Position numbers and translations under genes: made by a program. Positions 16,806 to 25,150 of a stretch of 64,000 nucleotides of DNA are shown here, one piece after another. Source of the DNA: JBJXFE01 sp046153875 (lineage in GTDB: Bacteria > Planctomycetota > Phycisphaerae > Phycisphaerales > UBA1924). The stretch spans positions 78,474-142,473 of the forward strand of contig JBJXFE010000063.1 of NCBI GenBank assembly GCA_046153875.1, read 5' to 3'. The notes beneath the pieces were generated by a model, which did no database searches, was not told where the DNA came from, and worked only from the letters and a program-made list of their open reading frames with translations. How positions within the stretch are numbered: position 1 is the first letter of the stretch; every line of letters begins with the position of its first letter.

Positions 16806-18380
16806 ATGGCTAGGATCAATACCAACGTCCCGAGTCTCGTCGCCCGATCCCAACTGGTCCGCAACAACAGCGAGCTGGAGCTCCGGCTCCAGCGGCTCTC
16901 GACCGGGCTGCGGATCAACCGGGGCGCCGACGACCCCGCCGGTCTCATCATCTCCGAGCGTCTGCGCTCGGACGTGCGGGGCGTGCAGCAGGGCGTCGAC
17001 AACGCGGAACGCGCCTCGTCGGTCATCTCGACGAGCGAAGCCTCCCTGGCCGAGGTGAGCGACCTGCTCAACTCGATCAAGGCGCTGCTCGTCAAGTCCG
17101 CCAACACCGGCGCGAACTCGAAGGAGGAGCGCGAGGCCAACCAGCTCGAGATCGACTCGGCGATCGACTCCATCACGCGCATCAGCAACACCGCCTCGTT
17201 CGGCGGGCTCAAGCTCCTCAACGGGTCGCTCGACTACACCCTCTCGGGCGTCTCCGCGTCGGACGTCGCCAAGGCGCAGGTCTTCGGGGCCAGCTTCGTC
17301 GCGGCGGACAATCTGCGCGTCGACGTCGACGTGCTCGCGTCGGCCCAGACCGGCGCGCTGTTCATGCGGGGCGATTACTCGGGCGCCAACGCCGCGTTCA
17401 ACGGCGAGGTGCTCTCGACCACCACGCTCCGCATCGCGGGGTCGCGCGGCGTCGGTGAGATCACGGTCGTCTCGGGCGCCTCGCTCTCGGCGATCGTCAC
17501 CGCGGTCAACAACATCAGCGCGCTCACGGGAGTCGAGGCCGCCCTGCTGAACACGACGACGGCCACCTCGGGCCTCGTGTTCCGCTCGTCGGAGTACGGG
17601 TCCGATACCTTCGTCCAGGTCGAGCGACTGGGCGGCCCTGACCCCAGCCAGGACTACTTCCAGACCTACAAGTTCGCCGACGCGGCGCAGCTCCCGAGCT
17701 TCCCGCCCTTCGACTGGACCACGATGATCACGGCCGGGGACCTCACGGCCGGCAAGCAGGACGCGGGGCGGAACGTCAGCGCCCTGGTCAACGGCACCCT
17801 CGCCACCGGCGACGGGCTGTCGCTCTCGGTCAACTCGCCCGCCCTGAGCCTCAAGCTCGCCCTCACCGAGGCGTTCGCCACCGACCCCACCTCGCCCGAG
17901 ACAAACTTCTACATCACCGGCGGCGGCGCCCTCTTCCAGCTCGGGCCGCAGGTCACCGCCCAGCAGCAGACCAACGTCGCGGTCCAGTCGATCGCGGCGT
18001 CGAGCCTCGGCGGGACGCTCATCAGCGGTTCCCTGCAGTTCCTCAACTCCCTCAAGTCCGGGCAGGCGAACAGCATCTCGACGAGCGTGGCCCGCAGCGA
18101 CTTCGCCTCGTCGAGCGAGATCCTCGAGTCCGCGATCGACGAGGTCTCGATCCTCCGCGGGCGGCTGGGGGCGTTCGAGCGCAACGTCCTGCAGACCAAC
18201 GTGCGCTCGCTCCAGGCCGCGTTCGAGAACCTCAGCGCCAGCGAGTCGGTGATCCGTGACGCGGACTTCGCGTACGAGACCAGCCAGCTCACCCGGGCGC
18301 AGATCCTCACCAGCGCCGGCACGACCGTGCTCGGGCTGGCGAACCAGCAGTCGCAGCAGGTGCTGCAGCTCCTCGGGTAG
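16806..18380 (+). CDS. fliC: Flagellin (paralog 1)
   Basis: A 524-residue filament subunit, exported without signal peptide. N-terminal D0/D1: ARINTNVPSLVARSQLVRNN, LQRLSTGLRINRGADDPAGLIISERLRSD and NAERASSVISTSEASLAEV. The C-terminal D1/D0 has LRGRLGAFERNVLQTNVRSL and SESVIRDADFAYETSQLTRAQILTSAGTTVLGLANQQSQQVLQLLG. The central part (about 150-400) is the variable surface region, with a module GEVLSTTTLRIAGSRGVGEITVVSGASLSAIVTAVNNISALTGV shared with the second flagellin and with the isolated protein at 46279. It is followed by a strong terminator. Confidence 0.97.
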   Translation: MARINTNVPSLVARSQLVRNNSELELRLQRLSTGLRINRGADDPAGLIISERLRSDVRGVQQGVDNAERASSVISTSEASLAEVSDLLNSIKALLVKSANTGANSKEEREANQLEIDSAIDSITRISNTASFGGLKLLNGSLDYTLSGVSASDVAKAQVFGASFVAADNLRVDVDVLASAQTGALFMRGDYSGANAAFNGEVLSTTTLRIAGSRGVGEITVVSGASLSAIVTAVNNISALTGVEAALLNTTTATSGLVFRSSEYGSDTFVQVERLGGPDPSQDYFQTYKFADAAQLPSFPPFDWTTMITAGDLTAGKQDAGRNVSALVNGTLATGDGLSLSVNSPALSLKLALTEAFATDPTSPETNFYITGGGALFQLGPQVTAQQQTNVAVQSIAASSLGGTLISGSLQFLNSLKSGQANSISTSVARSDFASSSEILESAIDEVSILRGRLGAFERNVLQTNVRSLQAAFENLSASESVIRDADFAYETSQLTRAQILTSAGTTVLGLANQQSQQVLQLLG

Positions 18381-18430
18381 GCGATAACACGCCGGGGACC
18401 TCCCCGGACCCTCCATCCGACGCCGCGTCC

Positions 18431-18466
18431 GACCCCCCGGCCCCCAGTGGCGGGGGGTCTTTTTTT
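18431..18466 (+). terminator. Rho-independent terminator after flagellin 1
   Basis: Stem GACCCCCC (18431-18438) with GGGGGGTC (18452-18459), 13-nt loop, then seven T (18460-18466). It lies 50 bp after the flagellin-1 stop. The rest of the 341-bp gap (18381-18721) contains a palindrome at 18546-18562, a 7-bp hairpin at 18634-18653 in the leader of flagellin 2, and no gene. Confidence 0.92.
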
Positions 18467-18545
18467 CGTGCGCCGGCCCGAAAACCGGCCGCTTGCCCTC
18501 CCATCGCTCAACTCCCCCCCAAGCTCAACCGATGCTGGACCCCGA

Positions 18546-18562
18546 ACGGGTGGCACACCCGT
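18546..18562. repeat. Short palindrome upstream of flagellin 2
   Basis: ACGGGTG, 3-nt loop GCA, CACCCGT. Perfect 7-bp stem without a T tract. It is similar in size and base content to the palindromes at 15503-15721 and 44694-44716. Confidence 0.6.
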
Positions 18563-18708
18563 CATTGGATCGGCCCGGAGCGGACACCGGGCAGGAGCGG
18601 GCCAAGAGGCACGGACGCTCCGGAAGATCCAGCTCCGCCGGCTGAACGGCGGACGGCTTCGGCGACCCCTCACACCAGGGGCGACACGAGGGCCGTTGAA
18701 GCACAGGC

Positions 18709-18716
18709 ATGGAGGT
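18709..18716 (+). promoter_or_regulatory. Flagellin-2 ribosome site embedded in a CsrA-type ANGGA motif
   Basis: ATGGAGGT includes ANGGA and the GGAGGT ribosome site, with five bases to the ATG at 18722. An upstream hairpin (18634-18653) lies in the same leader. This matches the expected target architecture for CsrA repression of flagellin. Confidence 0.45.
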
Positions 18717-18721
18717 CTCGC

Positions 18722-20221
18722 ATGAGTCGCATCAATACGAACGTCACGTCGCTCATCGCCCAGCGCGTCCTGGGGTTGAACAGCGTGGGGCTGACCCGGT
18801 CGCTCGAACGGCTGAGCACGGGTCTCAAGATCAACCGCGGCAAGGACGACCCCGCCGGGTTGATCGCGTCGGAGAACCTGCGGTCGGATATGAAGGCCAT
18901 CGGCGCCGCCATCTCCAACGCCGAGCGCGCCGACCAGGTCGTGAACATCGCCGAAGGCGGCCTGCAGGAGGTCTCGAGCCTCCTCACCGAGCTCCAGGGC
19001 CTCGTGACGGCGACGGCCAGCAAGGCCGGCCTGTCCGACGCGGAGCGTGAGGCGAACCAGCTCCAGATCGACTCGATCCTCCAGACCATCGACCGCATCG
19101 CGTCATCGACGTCGTTCCAGGGCATCAAGCTCCTGAACGGTAACTTCGACTACAAGGTCGAGAACGTGGACTCCGGCGTCACCGACTACCGCGTCAACGG
19201 CGCCAAGTTCAGCGGCGACTCCCTCGCCGTGGACGTCGTCGTCACCGGCTCGGCCCAGCAGGCCGGCCTGTTCCTGTCGTTCGACGGCGCCGCGATCGAC
19301 CTGAACGCGACGTCCTCGTTCACGTTCGAGATCGCCGGCAGCCTCGGCAGCCGCGAACTGACCTTCAGCTCCGGCACCACGCTCGCCAGCATCGAGGCCG
19401 CGATCAACTCGTTCACCGACGTGACGGGCGTCACCGCGACCGCCTCGGGCACCGGCATCAAGCTTACCAGCGACAGCTTCGGCTCGGATGAGTTCGTCAC
19501 CGTGACCGTGACGGACGACGGCGGCGCCGCCGGCGACGGCATCTTCCAGCTCGCTGCGGCCAACTTCAACGCGTCGCAGACCAGCGGCGCGACGACGTTC
19601 GCCACCTCCGACAACGGCATCACGGATGAGGGCGTGGACCTCGGCGCCACGATCAACGGCATCGCGGCCACCAGCAAGGGCAAGACCGCCCGCATCAACA
19701 CCGACTTCCTCGACGTCTCCGTCACGCTCGACACGACCACGGCCCAGTCGCTCGCGGCCGTCGACGCCTTCGACATCAGCGGCGGCGGCGCCGACTTCCA
19801 GCTCGCGGCGAAGGTCGACATCGCCGGCAAGGTGAGCATGGGCGTCAGCGACGTGGCCACCCGCAAGCTGGGCAACAGCGATGTCGGGTTCCTCGACGAC
19901 CTGGGGTCCGGCAAGGACTTCAACGTCGTCGCCGGCACCGATCTGAACGGCGCCCAGAAGGTCATCAGCGAGGCCATCGAGCAGGTCTCGGCCCTCCGCG
20001 GCCGGCTCGGCGCCTTCCAGAAGAACACGGTCGGCGCCACGATCCGCAGCCTGGGGATCTCCGCCGAGAACACCGCGGCCGCCGAGAGCGTCATCCGCGA
20101 CGCCGACTTCGCCGCCGAGACCGCCCAGCTCACGCGGTCGCAGATCCTGGTCTCCGCCTCGACCAACGTCCTGGCCCTGGCCAACACCCAGCCTCAGACC
20201 GTCCTCCAGCTCCTCGGCTAA
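18722..20221 (+). CDS. fliC: Flagellin (paralog 2)
   Basis: A 499-residue flagellin closely similar to paralog 1 at both ends: SRINTNVTSLIAQRVLGLNS, LERLSTGLKINRGKDDPAGLIASENLRSD, and at the end AAESVIRDADFAAETAQLTRSQILVSASTNVLALANTQPQTVLQLLG. The central region contains GSLGSRELTFSSGTTLASIEAAINSF and ATASGTGIKLTSDSFGSDEFVTV. The start has a strong GGAGGT site. Two adjacent flagellins with separate terminators suggest that each is transcribed as its own unit and that the filament may be composite. Confidence 0.97.
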   Translation: MSRINTNVTSLIAQRVLGLNSVGLTRSLERLSTGLKINRGKDDPAGLIASENLRSDMKAIGAAISNAERADQVVNIAEGGLQEVSSLLTELQGLVTATASKAGLSDAEREANQLQIDSILQTIDRIASSTSFQGIKLLNGNFDYKVENVDSGVTDYRVNGAKFSGDSLAVDVVVTGSAQQAGLFLSFDGAAIDLNATSSFTFEIAGSLGSRELTFSSGTTLASIEAAINSFTDVTGVTATASGTGIKLTSDSFGSDEFVTVTVTDDGGAAGDGIFQLAAANFNASQTSGATTFATSDNGITDEGVDLGATINGIAATSKGKTARINTDFLDVSVTLDTTTAQSLAAVDAFDISGGGADFQLAAKVDIAGKVSMGVSDVATRKLGNSDVGFLDDLGSGKDFNVVAGTDLNGAQKVISEAIEQVSALRGRLGAFQKNTVGATIRSLGISAENTAAAESVIRDADFAAETAQLTRSQILVSASTNVLALANTQPQTVLQLLG

Positions 20222-20254
20222 ACCCCGAGCGCTGAGAGACGGCAAGTCCGCAAC

Positions 20255-20288
20255 CCGCCCCGGTCGAAAGACCGGGGCGGTTTTTTTT
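20255..20288 (+). terminator. Rho-independent terminator after flagellin 2
   Basis: Perfect 11-bp stem CCGCCCCGGTC (20255-20265) and GACCGGGGCGG (20270-20280) closed by a GAAA tetraloop, then eight T (20281-20288). It is the strongest terminator in the window and marks the end of the flagellar block. Confidence 0.97.
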
Positions 20289-20355
20289 GAGCCATCCGCA
20301 TTGAGCAACGGGCAACTGGCCGGGCGCGGCGCGACAGGCCGATGAATGGCGTGCC

Positions 20356-21384
20356 GTGTCCGCCGCCGTAAGATCACGACGCCAACCCCGTGCCCCGGCC
20401 CGTCGCGGCCGTCGCCCGCGGCTCCCGCACGACGCCGGGCCCTTCGAACCCGTCCGGCACGATTTCTTGACCTTCCTCCGCATCGAGTGCGGCGCGGCCG
20501 GCAACACCATCGCCGCGTACGACCGCGACCTGCTCGACCTGTTCGCCGACCTCTCGGCCGCGGGGGTCACGACGCCCGCGGGCATCACGCCGCGCCACCT
20601 GACCACGCACCTGGCCGGCCTCAAGAGCCGACGCGGCATGGCGGGGTCGTCGGTCCTGCGTCATCTGGCGACCATCCGCGTCTTCTGCCGCTGGCTGGTG
20701 GGGCGCGGACACCTGGCGGAGAACCCCTCCGACATCCTCGACCGGCCCACGCGGTGGAAGAACCTGCCCGACGTGCTCTCGCCGCGGCAGCTCAAGGGGC
20801 TGATCGAAGAGGGGACGAGGGAGCGGCACGACGCGAAGGCGGTGGCGGAGGTGCGGCCCGCCGGCGATCCACTCAGGCTGCACCTGCGCGACCGGGCGCT
20901 GCTGGAACTCATGTACGCCAGCGGGCTGCGGGCCTCGGAAGCCGCCGGGCTCGGCATCAACGACTACGCCGCGACCCTCGGCGTCGTCCGCGTCACGGGC
21001 AAGGGGAACAAGCAGCGTCTCGTTCCGGCGGGCAAGCCCGCGCGGGCCGCGATCGACCGATACCTGGACGAGTGCAGGCCAATCCTCGCGCGGAACGCGC
21101 CGCGCGAATCGGGTCGTCTCTTCCTCTCGCGCACCGGCCGACCGATCGAGCGCGTTGCCGTCTGGCAGATCGTCAAGCGTGCGGCGGCCGCCGCGGGCAT
21201 GACCGGCGTCCACCCCCACATGCTCCGCCACAGCTTCGCCACGCACCTGCTCGCGGGCGGCGCGGACCTGCGCGTCGTGCAGGAGCTTCTCGGGCACGCC
21301 GACATCGCCACCACGCAGATCTATACCCACGTGGACCGCTCGCGCCTCAAGAGCGTCCACCGCAAGTTCCATCCGAGGGGATGA
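20356..21384 (+). CDS. xerD: Tyrosine recombinase, XerC/XerD type
   Basis: A 342-residue site-specific recombinase; XerC and XerD resolve chromosome dimers at dif. The SAM-like N-terminal domain (about 33-120) includes FLRIECGAAGNTIAAYDRDL. All catalytic residues are present: Arg at about 192 (ASGLRASEA), Lys 216 (TGKGNKQR), His 288 and Arg 291 (HPHMLRHSFATHLL), His 314 (LLGHADIATTQ) and Tyr 323 (IYTHVD). The length and the absence of mobile-element neighbours favour a housekeeping Xer protein over a phage integrase. The GTG start is uncertain: the first 30 residues are Arg-rich and atypical. XerC or XerD cannot be decided. Confidence 0.88.
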   Translation: MSAAVRSRRQPRAPARRGRRPRLPHDAGPFEPVRHDFLTFLRIECGAAGNTIAAYDRDLLDLFADLSAAGVTTPAGITPRHLTTHLAGLKSRRGMAGSSVLRHLATIRVFCRWLVGRGHLAENPSDILDRPTRWKNLPDVLSPRQLKGLIEEGTRERHDAKAVAEVRPAGDPLRLHLRDRALLELMYASGLRASEAAGLGINDYAATLGVVRVTGKGNKQRLVPAGKPARAAIDRYLDECRPILARNAPRESGRLFLSRTGRPIERVAVWQIVKRAAAAAGMTGVHPHMLRHSFATHLLAGGADLRVVQELLGHADIATTQIYTHVDRSRLKSVHRKFHPRG

Positions 21385-21422
21385 CGGGCGCGACGCCCGC
21401 ACGCGCGATCACGCCGTCGGGG

Positions 21423-21794
21423 TCATGCCTGCGGGATGGTCGGCCGACCGCGCTGCCCGGCCTTCTTCCAGTGCCCGAACGCGCTCTCGCGGTCGGGGAA
21501 CTCGCGCGTGTAGAACACCACGCGCGACGCACCGATCTCCAGCTCGTCGCCGTCCACCAGCTCGATCTCGGTGGTGAGCCCACGCCCGTTGATCCGCGTG
21601 CCGTTCGCGCTCTTCATGTCCAGCGCCACGTACCCGCCTTTGTCCGTCTTGCGCACCTGCACGTGCTTGCGGCTTACCTTCTCATCCGTGACCTGGATGG
21701 TCGCGCCCTCGTCGCGCCCGATCACCACCGTGCGCGTGCCCAGCGGGTAGTAGCTGCCCTCGTTGGGCCCGGAAACGACGACGAGTGAGGCCAT
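21423..21794 (-). CDS. FHA-domain protein
   Basis: A 123-residue cytoplasmic protein consisting almost entirely of one forkhead-associated domain, which binds phosphothreonine peptides. The motif order is intact: TVVIGRDEGATIQVTDEKVSRKHVQV (about 21-46, with GR and S-R-K-H), then SANGTRINGRGL (about 60-71) and VDGDELEIG. A short C-terminal tail (WKKAGQRGRP) follows. It is downstream of thrS on the same strand by 65 bp and convergent with xerD. A partner kinase is not in the window. Confidence 0.85.
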   Translation of the reverse strand: MASLVVVSGPNEGSYYPLGTRTVVIGRDEGATIQVTDEKVSRKHVQVRKTDKGGYVALDMKSANGTRINGRGLTTEIELVDGDELEIGASRVVFYTREFPDRESAFGHWKKAGQRGRPTIPQA

Positions 21795-21859
21795 GCGTGC
21801 GGCTCCGCGTTGCGTAGAGGGAAGGTACCGCGCGGAGGGCCGACTGACAAGCCGTTTGC

Positions 21860-24094
21860 TTACGCGCGCGGTTCTTCGGGCACCGCGACGGCCCGGGTTT
21901 CGCCGCGGGATTCGATCTCTCCCCGCAGCGCGGCCACAAACGCGCCCAGCCCCATCGCTCCCAGGTCCCTCTGTACGCCGCGGGCACGGACCGAGACCTC
22001 GCTCTTCTCCTCGTCCCGCGGGCCGACCACCAGCAGGTACGGGATTTTCCACTCCGTCGCGGCCTTGATCTTCGCCTGGATCCGCTCGCCGCTCGCGTCG
22101 AGGGTTGCCCGCGCCCCCGCCTCCTGCAGCGCCGCCAGCACCCGGCGCGCGTACCCCTCGCTCTTCTCGCTGATCGGCAGCACGCGGACCTGCTCCGGCG
22201 CGAGCCACGCCGGGAACGCCCCCGCGAAGTGCTCGATCAGCACGCCGCAGAACCGCTCCATGCTGCCGAACGGCGCGCGGTGGATCACCACCGGACGATG
22301 GGCCTGATTGTCCGGCCCGATGTACGACAGGTCGAACCGCAGCGCCATGTTGTAATCGACCTGCACGGTCCCGAGCTGCCACTCGCGACCGATCACGTCC
22401 TTGACCACGAAGTCGATTTTGGGTCCATAGAACGCGGCCTCGCCCTGCTCCTTGTTGAACGGCACGCCGAGCGACTCGGCCGCGGCGATGCACGCCGCCT
22501 CGGCCTTGTCCCAGCTCTCCCTCGCCCCGGTGTACTTCGCCGCGTTCGCGTCGCGCAGACCGACCCGCACGCGGTACTCCTTCATCCCCAGCACGCGGAA
22601 GATCACCTTCACCAGTTCCAGGCACCCCTGGATCTCCGCGGGGATCTGGTCCTCGGTGCAGAAGAGGTGCGCGTCGTCCTGGGTGAAGCCGCGGACGCGG
22701 GTCAGGCCGTTGAGCTCGCCCGACTGCTCCCAGCGATAGACAGTGCCGAACTCAGCCAGACGCACCGGCATGTCGCGGTACGAGTGCGGCGCGCTCGCGA
22801 AGATCTTCGCGTGGTGCGGGCAGTTCATCGGCTTGAGCATGAACCCCTCGATCAGCTGGTCGTCGGGTTTCACGCGGTCCGCGGCGATGGTCTGCGCCTT
22901 GGTCCGCTCATTGATCCCCGCGGCCAGCCGTGCGCTCACGGCCTCGACGCGGTTCATCATCTCGGCGCAGGTGCAGCCCGCCTTCGAGAGCTCCTCGAGG
23001 GCGTTGCGCTCGATGATCGGCGCGAACTGGCTGTCCTTGTAGTAGGGGAAGTGCCCGCTGGTCTTGTAGAGTTCCAGCCGCCCGATGTGCGGCGTGAAGA
23101 CCTCGGTGTACCCCTGCTTCTTCAGCTCCGACCCGATGAAGTTCTGGAGTTCCTTGCGCACAATCGAGCCGTTGGGGGTCCAGAGAATGAGCCCCTGCCC
23201 CACGTCCTCGTCGATGTGGAACAGCCGCAGGGCCCTGCCGATCACGCGATGGTCGCGGTGCTTGGCCTCGTCCTGCTGCTTGAGGTACGCGTCGAGCTCT
23301 TCCTGAGTGGCGAAGGCGGTGCCGTAAACGCGGGTGAGGCGGTCGGAGTTCTCGTCCCCGTGCCAGTAGCTCGACGCGAGCGACATAACGCGCGCAGCGC
23401 CGATCCGGCCGGTGCTCGGCACGTGCGGCCCGCGGCACAAGTCTTCCCAGTTCTGGCCGGGGACGCCGGTGGCGTAGAACGACAGACTCTCAGGGCGATG
23501 CTCTCCGGCCGGTGCACCCTGTGCGACGGGCTTGCCGCTGACGTAGACGGAACTGGGAATGCCGAGCGCCCGCTCCGCGTTGTCCAGCTTGTACTTGTTC
23601 CCTTCAGCACGCAGCTTCCGCAGTCCCTCGTCCGATCGTACATCCACGCGAGCGAAGGCACGATTCTCCCCGATGATCGCCGCCATCCGCTGGTTGATCT
23701 TGTCAAAGTCGTCGCTCGACAGCTTCTTCCCCTCCGGCACGTACATGTCGTAAAAGAACCCGGTGTCGGTCGGCGGTCCATACGCCAGCAGCACGTCCTT
23801 GCCGATCACGTCCTGAATCGCCTCCGCCATCACATGCGCGGCCGAATGCCGAATCAGGGTCAGCGCTTCGGGGCTGGTGGGTTGGCCGGGCTTGGCCGAC
23901 GTGATGAGCGCGACCTTCGCGTCCCGATCGATCACGTGCGACAGGTCGCGGGCCTCGAAGCCCGACCCATAGTCCACCTTCACCGCCAGCGCGGCCTTGG
24001 CGAGCCCGGCGCCGATGGAGGCAGCCACTTCCAGCCCGGTCACGGGCTTGTCAAAGCTCTTGGTCTTGCCGTCGGGAAGGGTGACGGTGGGCAT
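21860..24094 (-). CDS. thrS: Threonine-tRNA ligase
   Basis: A 744-residue class II aminoacyl-tRNA synthetase, around 100 residues longer than most bacterial ThrS. Order: TGS domain (PTVTLPDGKTKSF), editing domain with HSAAHVMAEAI and GFFYDMYVPEGKKLS, catalytic core with LWTPNGSIVRKELQNFI, KPMNCPHHAKIF (zinc Cys), YRWEQSGELNGLTRVRGFTQDDAHLFC (motif 2), and motif 3 with VIHRAPFGSMERFCGVLIEH. The anticodon-binding domain is at the C-terminus (VRVLPISEKSEGYARRVL). The extra length includes an insert near the editing domain with a Cys-less loop around SGKPVAQGAPAGEHRPE. It is preceded on the same strand by a zinc-ribbon gene 114 bp away. Confidence 0.95.
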   Translation of the reverse strand: MPTVTLPDGKTKSFDKPVTGLEVAASIGAGLAKAALAVKVDYGSGFEARDLSHVIDRDAKVALITSAKPGQPTSPEALTLIRHSAAHVMAEAIQDVIGKDVLLAYGPPTDTGFFYDMYVPEGKKLSSDDFDKINQRMAAIIGENRAFARVDVRSDEGLRKLRAEGNKYKLDNAERALGIPSSVYVSGKPVAQGAPAGEHRPESLSFYATGVPGQNWEDLCRGPHVPSTGRIGAARVMSLASSYWHGDENSDRLTRVYGTAFATQEELDAYLKQQDEAKHRDHRVIGRALRLFHIDEDVGQGLILWTPNGSIVRKELQNFIGSELKKQGYTEVFTPHIGRLELYKTSGHFPYYKDSQFAPIIERNALEELSKAGCTCAEMMNRVEAVSARLAAGINERTKAQTIAADRVKPDDQLIEGFMLKPMNCPHHAKIFASAPHSYRDMPVRLAEFGTVYRWEQSGELNGLTRVRGFTQDDAHLFCTEDQIPAEIQGCLELVKVIFRVLGMKEYRVRVGLRDANAAKYTGARESWDKAEAACIAAAESLGVPFNKEQGEAAFYGPKIDFVVKDVIGREWQLGTVQVDYNMALRFDLSYIGPDNQAHRPVVIHRAPFGSMERFCGVLIEHFAGAFPAWLAPEQVRVLPISEKSEGYARRVLAALQEAGARATLDASGERIQAKIKAATEWKIPYLLVVGPRDEEKSEVSVRARGVQRDLGAMGLGAFVAALRGEIESRGETRAVAVPEEPRA

Positions 24095-24208
24095 GAGTGG
24101 GTCCTGGGAAGAGGGTCAGATCAGCGGAGCACCAAAGCATGAGATCAGCAAAGCAGCACATCGATTGCGGCGGCACACGCCGCGGCAGGCGTCGAGGCCG
24201 GGACGCGG

Positions 24209-24442
24209 TCACGTCTGATCGAACGCGTACAGGCGCAGTGCGTGGCATTCGGGGCAGCGATAGGCCGTGACCTTCAGGCCCCGCTTGAGCTGAGAGGACT
24301 TTGCTTCCCCCGTCCACAAGCTCGATTCGGGCTCGCCCCCGCACCATCGCGGCAGATGGATGGAGTTGAGGTGCCCGAGATCGGTCAGGAACCCGGGCTG
24401 CATGTCCTTCTGGCAGACGAGACAAACGGGTTGCTTGGCCAT
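24209..24442 (-). CDS. Small zinc-ribbon protein
   Basis: A 77-residue protein with two CxxC pairs: CLVCQKDM at about 7-14 and CPECHALRLYAF at about 63-74. The segment between has LPRWCGGEPESSLW and AYRC. This layout (CxxC, a WxxG-containing middle, AYRCpeC at the end) resembles small zinc-ribbon families of unknown function. It could bind nucleic acid or act as a metal-binding adaptor. It is upstream of thrS on the same strand. No signal peptide is seen. Confidence 0.65.
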   Translation of the reverse strand: MAKQPVCLVCQKDMQPGFLTDLGHLNSIHLPRWCGGEPESSLWTGEAKSSQLKRGLKVTAYRCPECHALRLYAFDQT

Positions 24443-24471
24443 GGCGAAAGGCCCTTTGAAGTCTGATGAGA

Positions 24472-24503
24472 ATAAAGAAGCCCGGCTCGTTCGGCCGGGC
24501 TTC
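24472..24503 (-). terminator. Terminator-like hairpin on the minus strand, upstream of the zinc-ribbon gene
   Basis: Stem GAAGCCCGG (24478-24486) with CCGGGCTTC (24495-24503). On the minus strand it is followed by TTTATTCT. It sits about 35 bp before the zinc-ribbon start, so it would end a minus-strand transcript starting in 24504-24787, or act as an attenuator in the leader. The 24443-24787 stretch has no clear gene; besides this hairpin it holds the padR operator. Confidence 0.5.
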
Positions 24504-24723
24504 GCAGGGTGCTACGTCTCGCTCGCGGGTCCAGCCTACCCGGAGCGAGCGGTCGTCGTCGTCGTGCTGCGCGTGGCCGGGCTCATGACCCAACCGTAGG
24601 CCCCGGACGCCGCATCGGCCAGCAGTGGTGGCTCCGCACGAACGGCCCTGCCTCCCAGTCGCTCATCCGTGTCCTCCGCGAGGGACCGAGGAGTTTTCCC
24701 GAACTTCAGGGCGGCGCTTGACG

Positions 24724-24746
24724 AATATATCTGGACGCGATATATT
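24724..24746 (+). promoter_or_regulatory. Palindromic operator/promoter of the padR operon
   Basis: AATATATC (24724-24731), a 7-bp spacer, then GATATATT (24739-24746): a perfect 8-bp inverted repeat, strikingly AT-rich in a GC-rich region, 41 bp before the padR GTG. The right arm contains TATATT, which could serve as a -10 element. PadR regulators typically repress their own promoter at such ATAT-rich dyads, so autoregulation is inferred. Confidence 0.7.
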
Positions 24747-24787
24747 GGCCCTAGAGCGGGTCCGCGAACCCGCCCGGGAGCAACCCC

Positions 24788-25150
24788 GTGGTCTGGCGCA
24801 ACGAGCCCAGGGAATCCATCGAACTGGTGGTCCTCTCCCTCCTGGCCGAGGGCGCCCGCCACGGCTACGGCATCCTGAAGGAAGTCGCCGCCCGCTCCGA
24901 GGGGCAGGTGCGGCTCGGGCCGGGCGTGCTCTACCCGCTGCTCAAGTCGCTCGAGTCGGGCGGGCTCGTGGCCGGGTCGTGGGAGACCGTGCGGGCCGAG
25001 GAGGGCGAGGGCGAGGGCCGCCGCCGCAAGTGGTACCGGCTGACGCCCAAGGGCCGAAAGCGTCTGGACCAGCGTCTGGCCGCCCACCGCCGCTATCGCG
25101 CGCTCATCGACGCCCTGACCGGGCGCACCGGCGAGGAGGCGTCGTCGTGA
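24788..25150 (+). CDS. PadR-family transcriptional regulator
   Basis: A 120-residue winged-helix regulator. Family pattern: ESIELVVLSLLAEGARHGYGILKEVAARS (about 8-36), LGPGVLYPLLKSLESGGLVAGSWE (about 43-66) and RKWYRLTPKGRKRLDQRL (about 78-95). The GTG start has GGGAG seven bases upstream. Its stop overlaps the GTG of the next gene (GTGA), so the pair is co-translated. The palindrome upstream is its likely operator. The signal it senses cannot be inferred. Confidence 0.93.
   Translation: MVWRNEPRESIELVVLSLLAEGARHGYGILKEVAARSEGQVRLGPGVLYPLLKSLESGGLVAGSWETVRAEEGEGEGRRRKWYRLTPKGRKRLDQRLAAHRRYRALIDALTGRTGEEASS

Noticed and set aside
18508..18535. Sigma-28-like promoter (TCAA, 16 bases, ACCGATGC) ahead of flagellin 2
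   Set aside because: The -35 and -10 resemble the flagellar sigma-28 consensus weakly, and no equivalent is visible ahead of flagellin 1. Too degenerate to annotate.
20356..21384. Tyrosine recombinase as the integrase of a mobile element
   Set aside because: No attachment-site repeats, excisionase or cargo genes are next to it, and length and domain layout fit chromosomal XerC/XerD.
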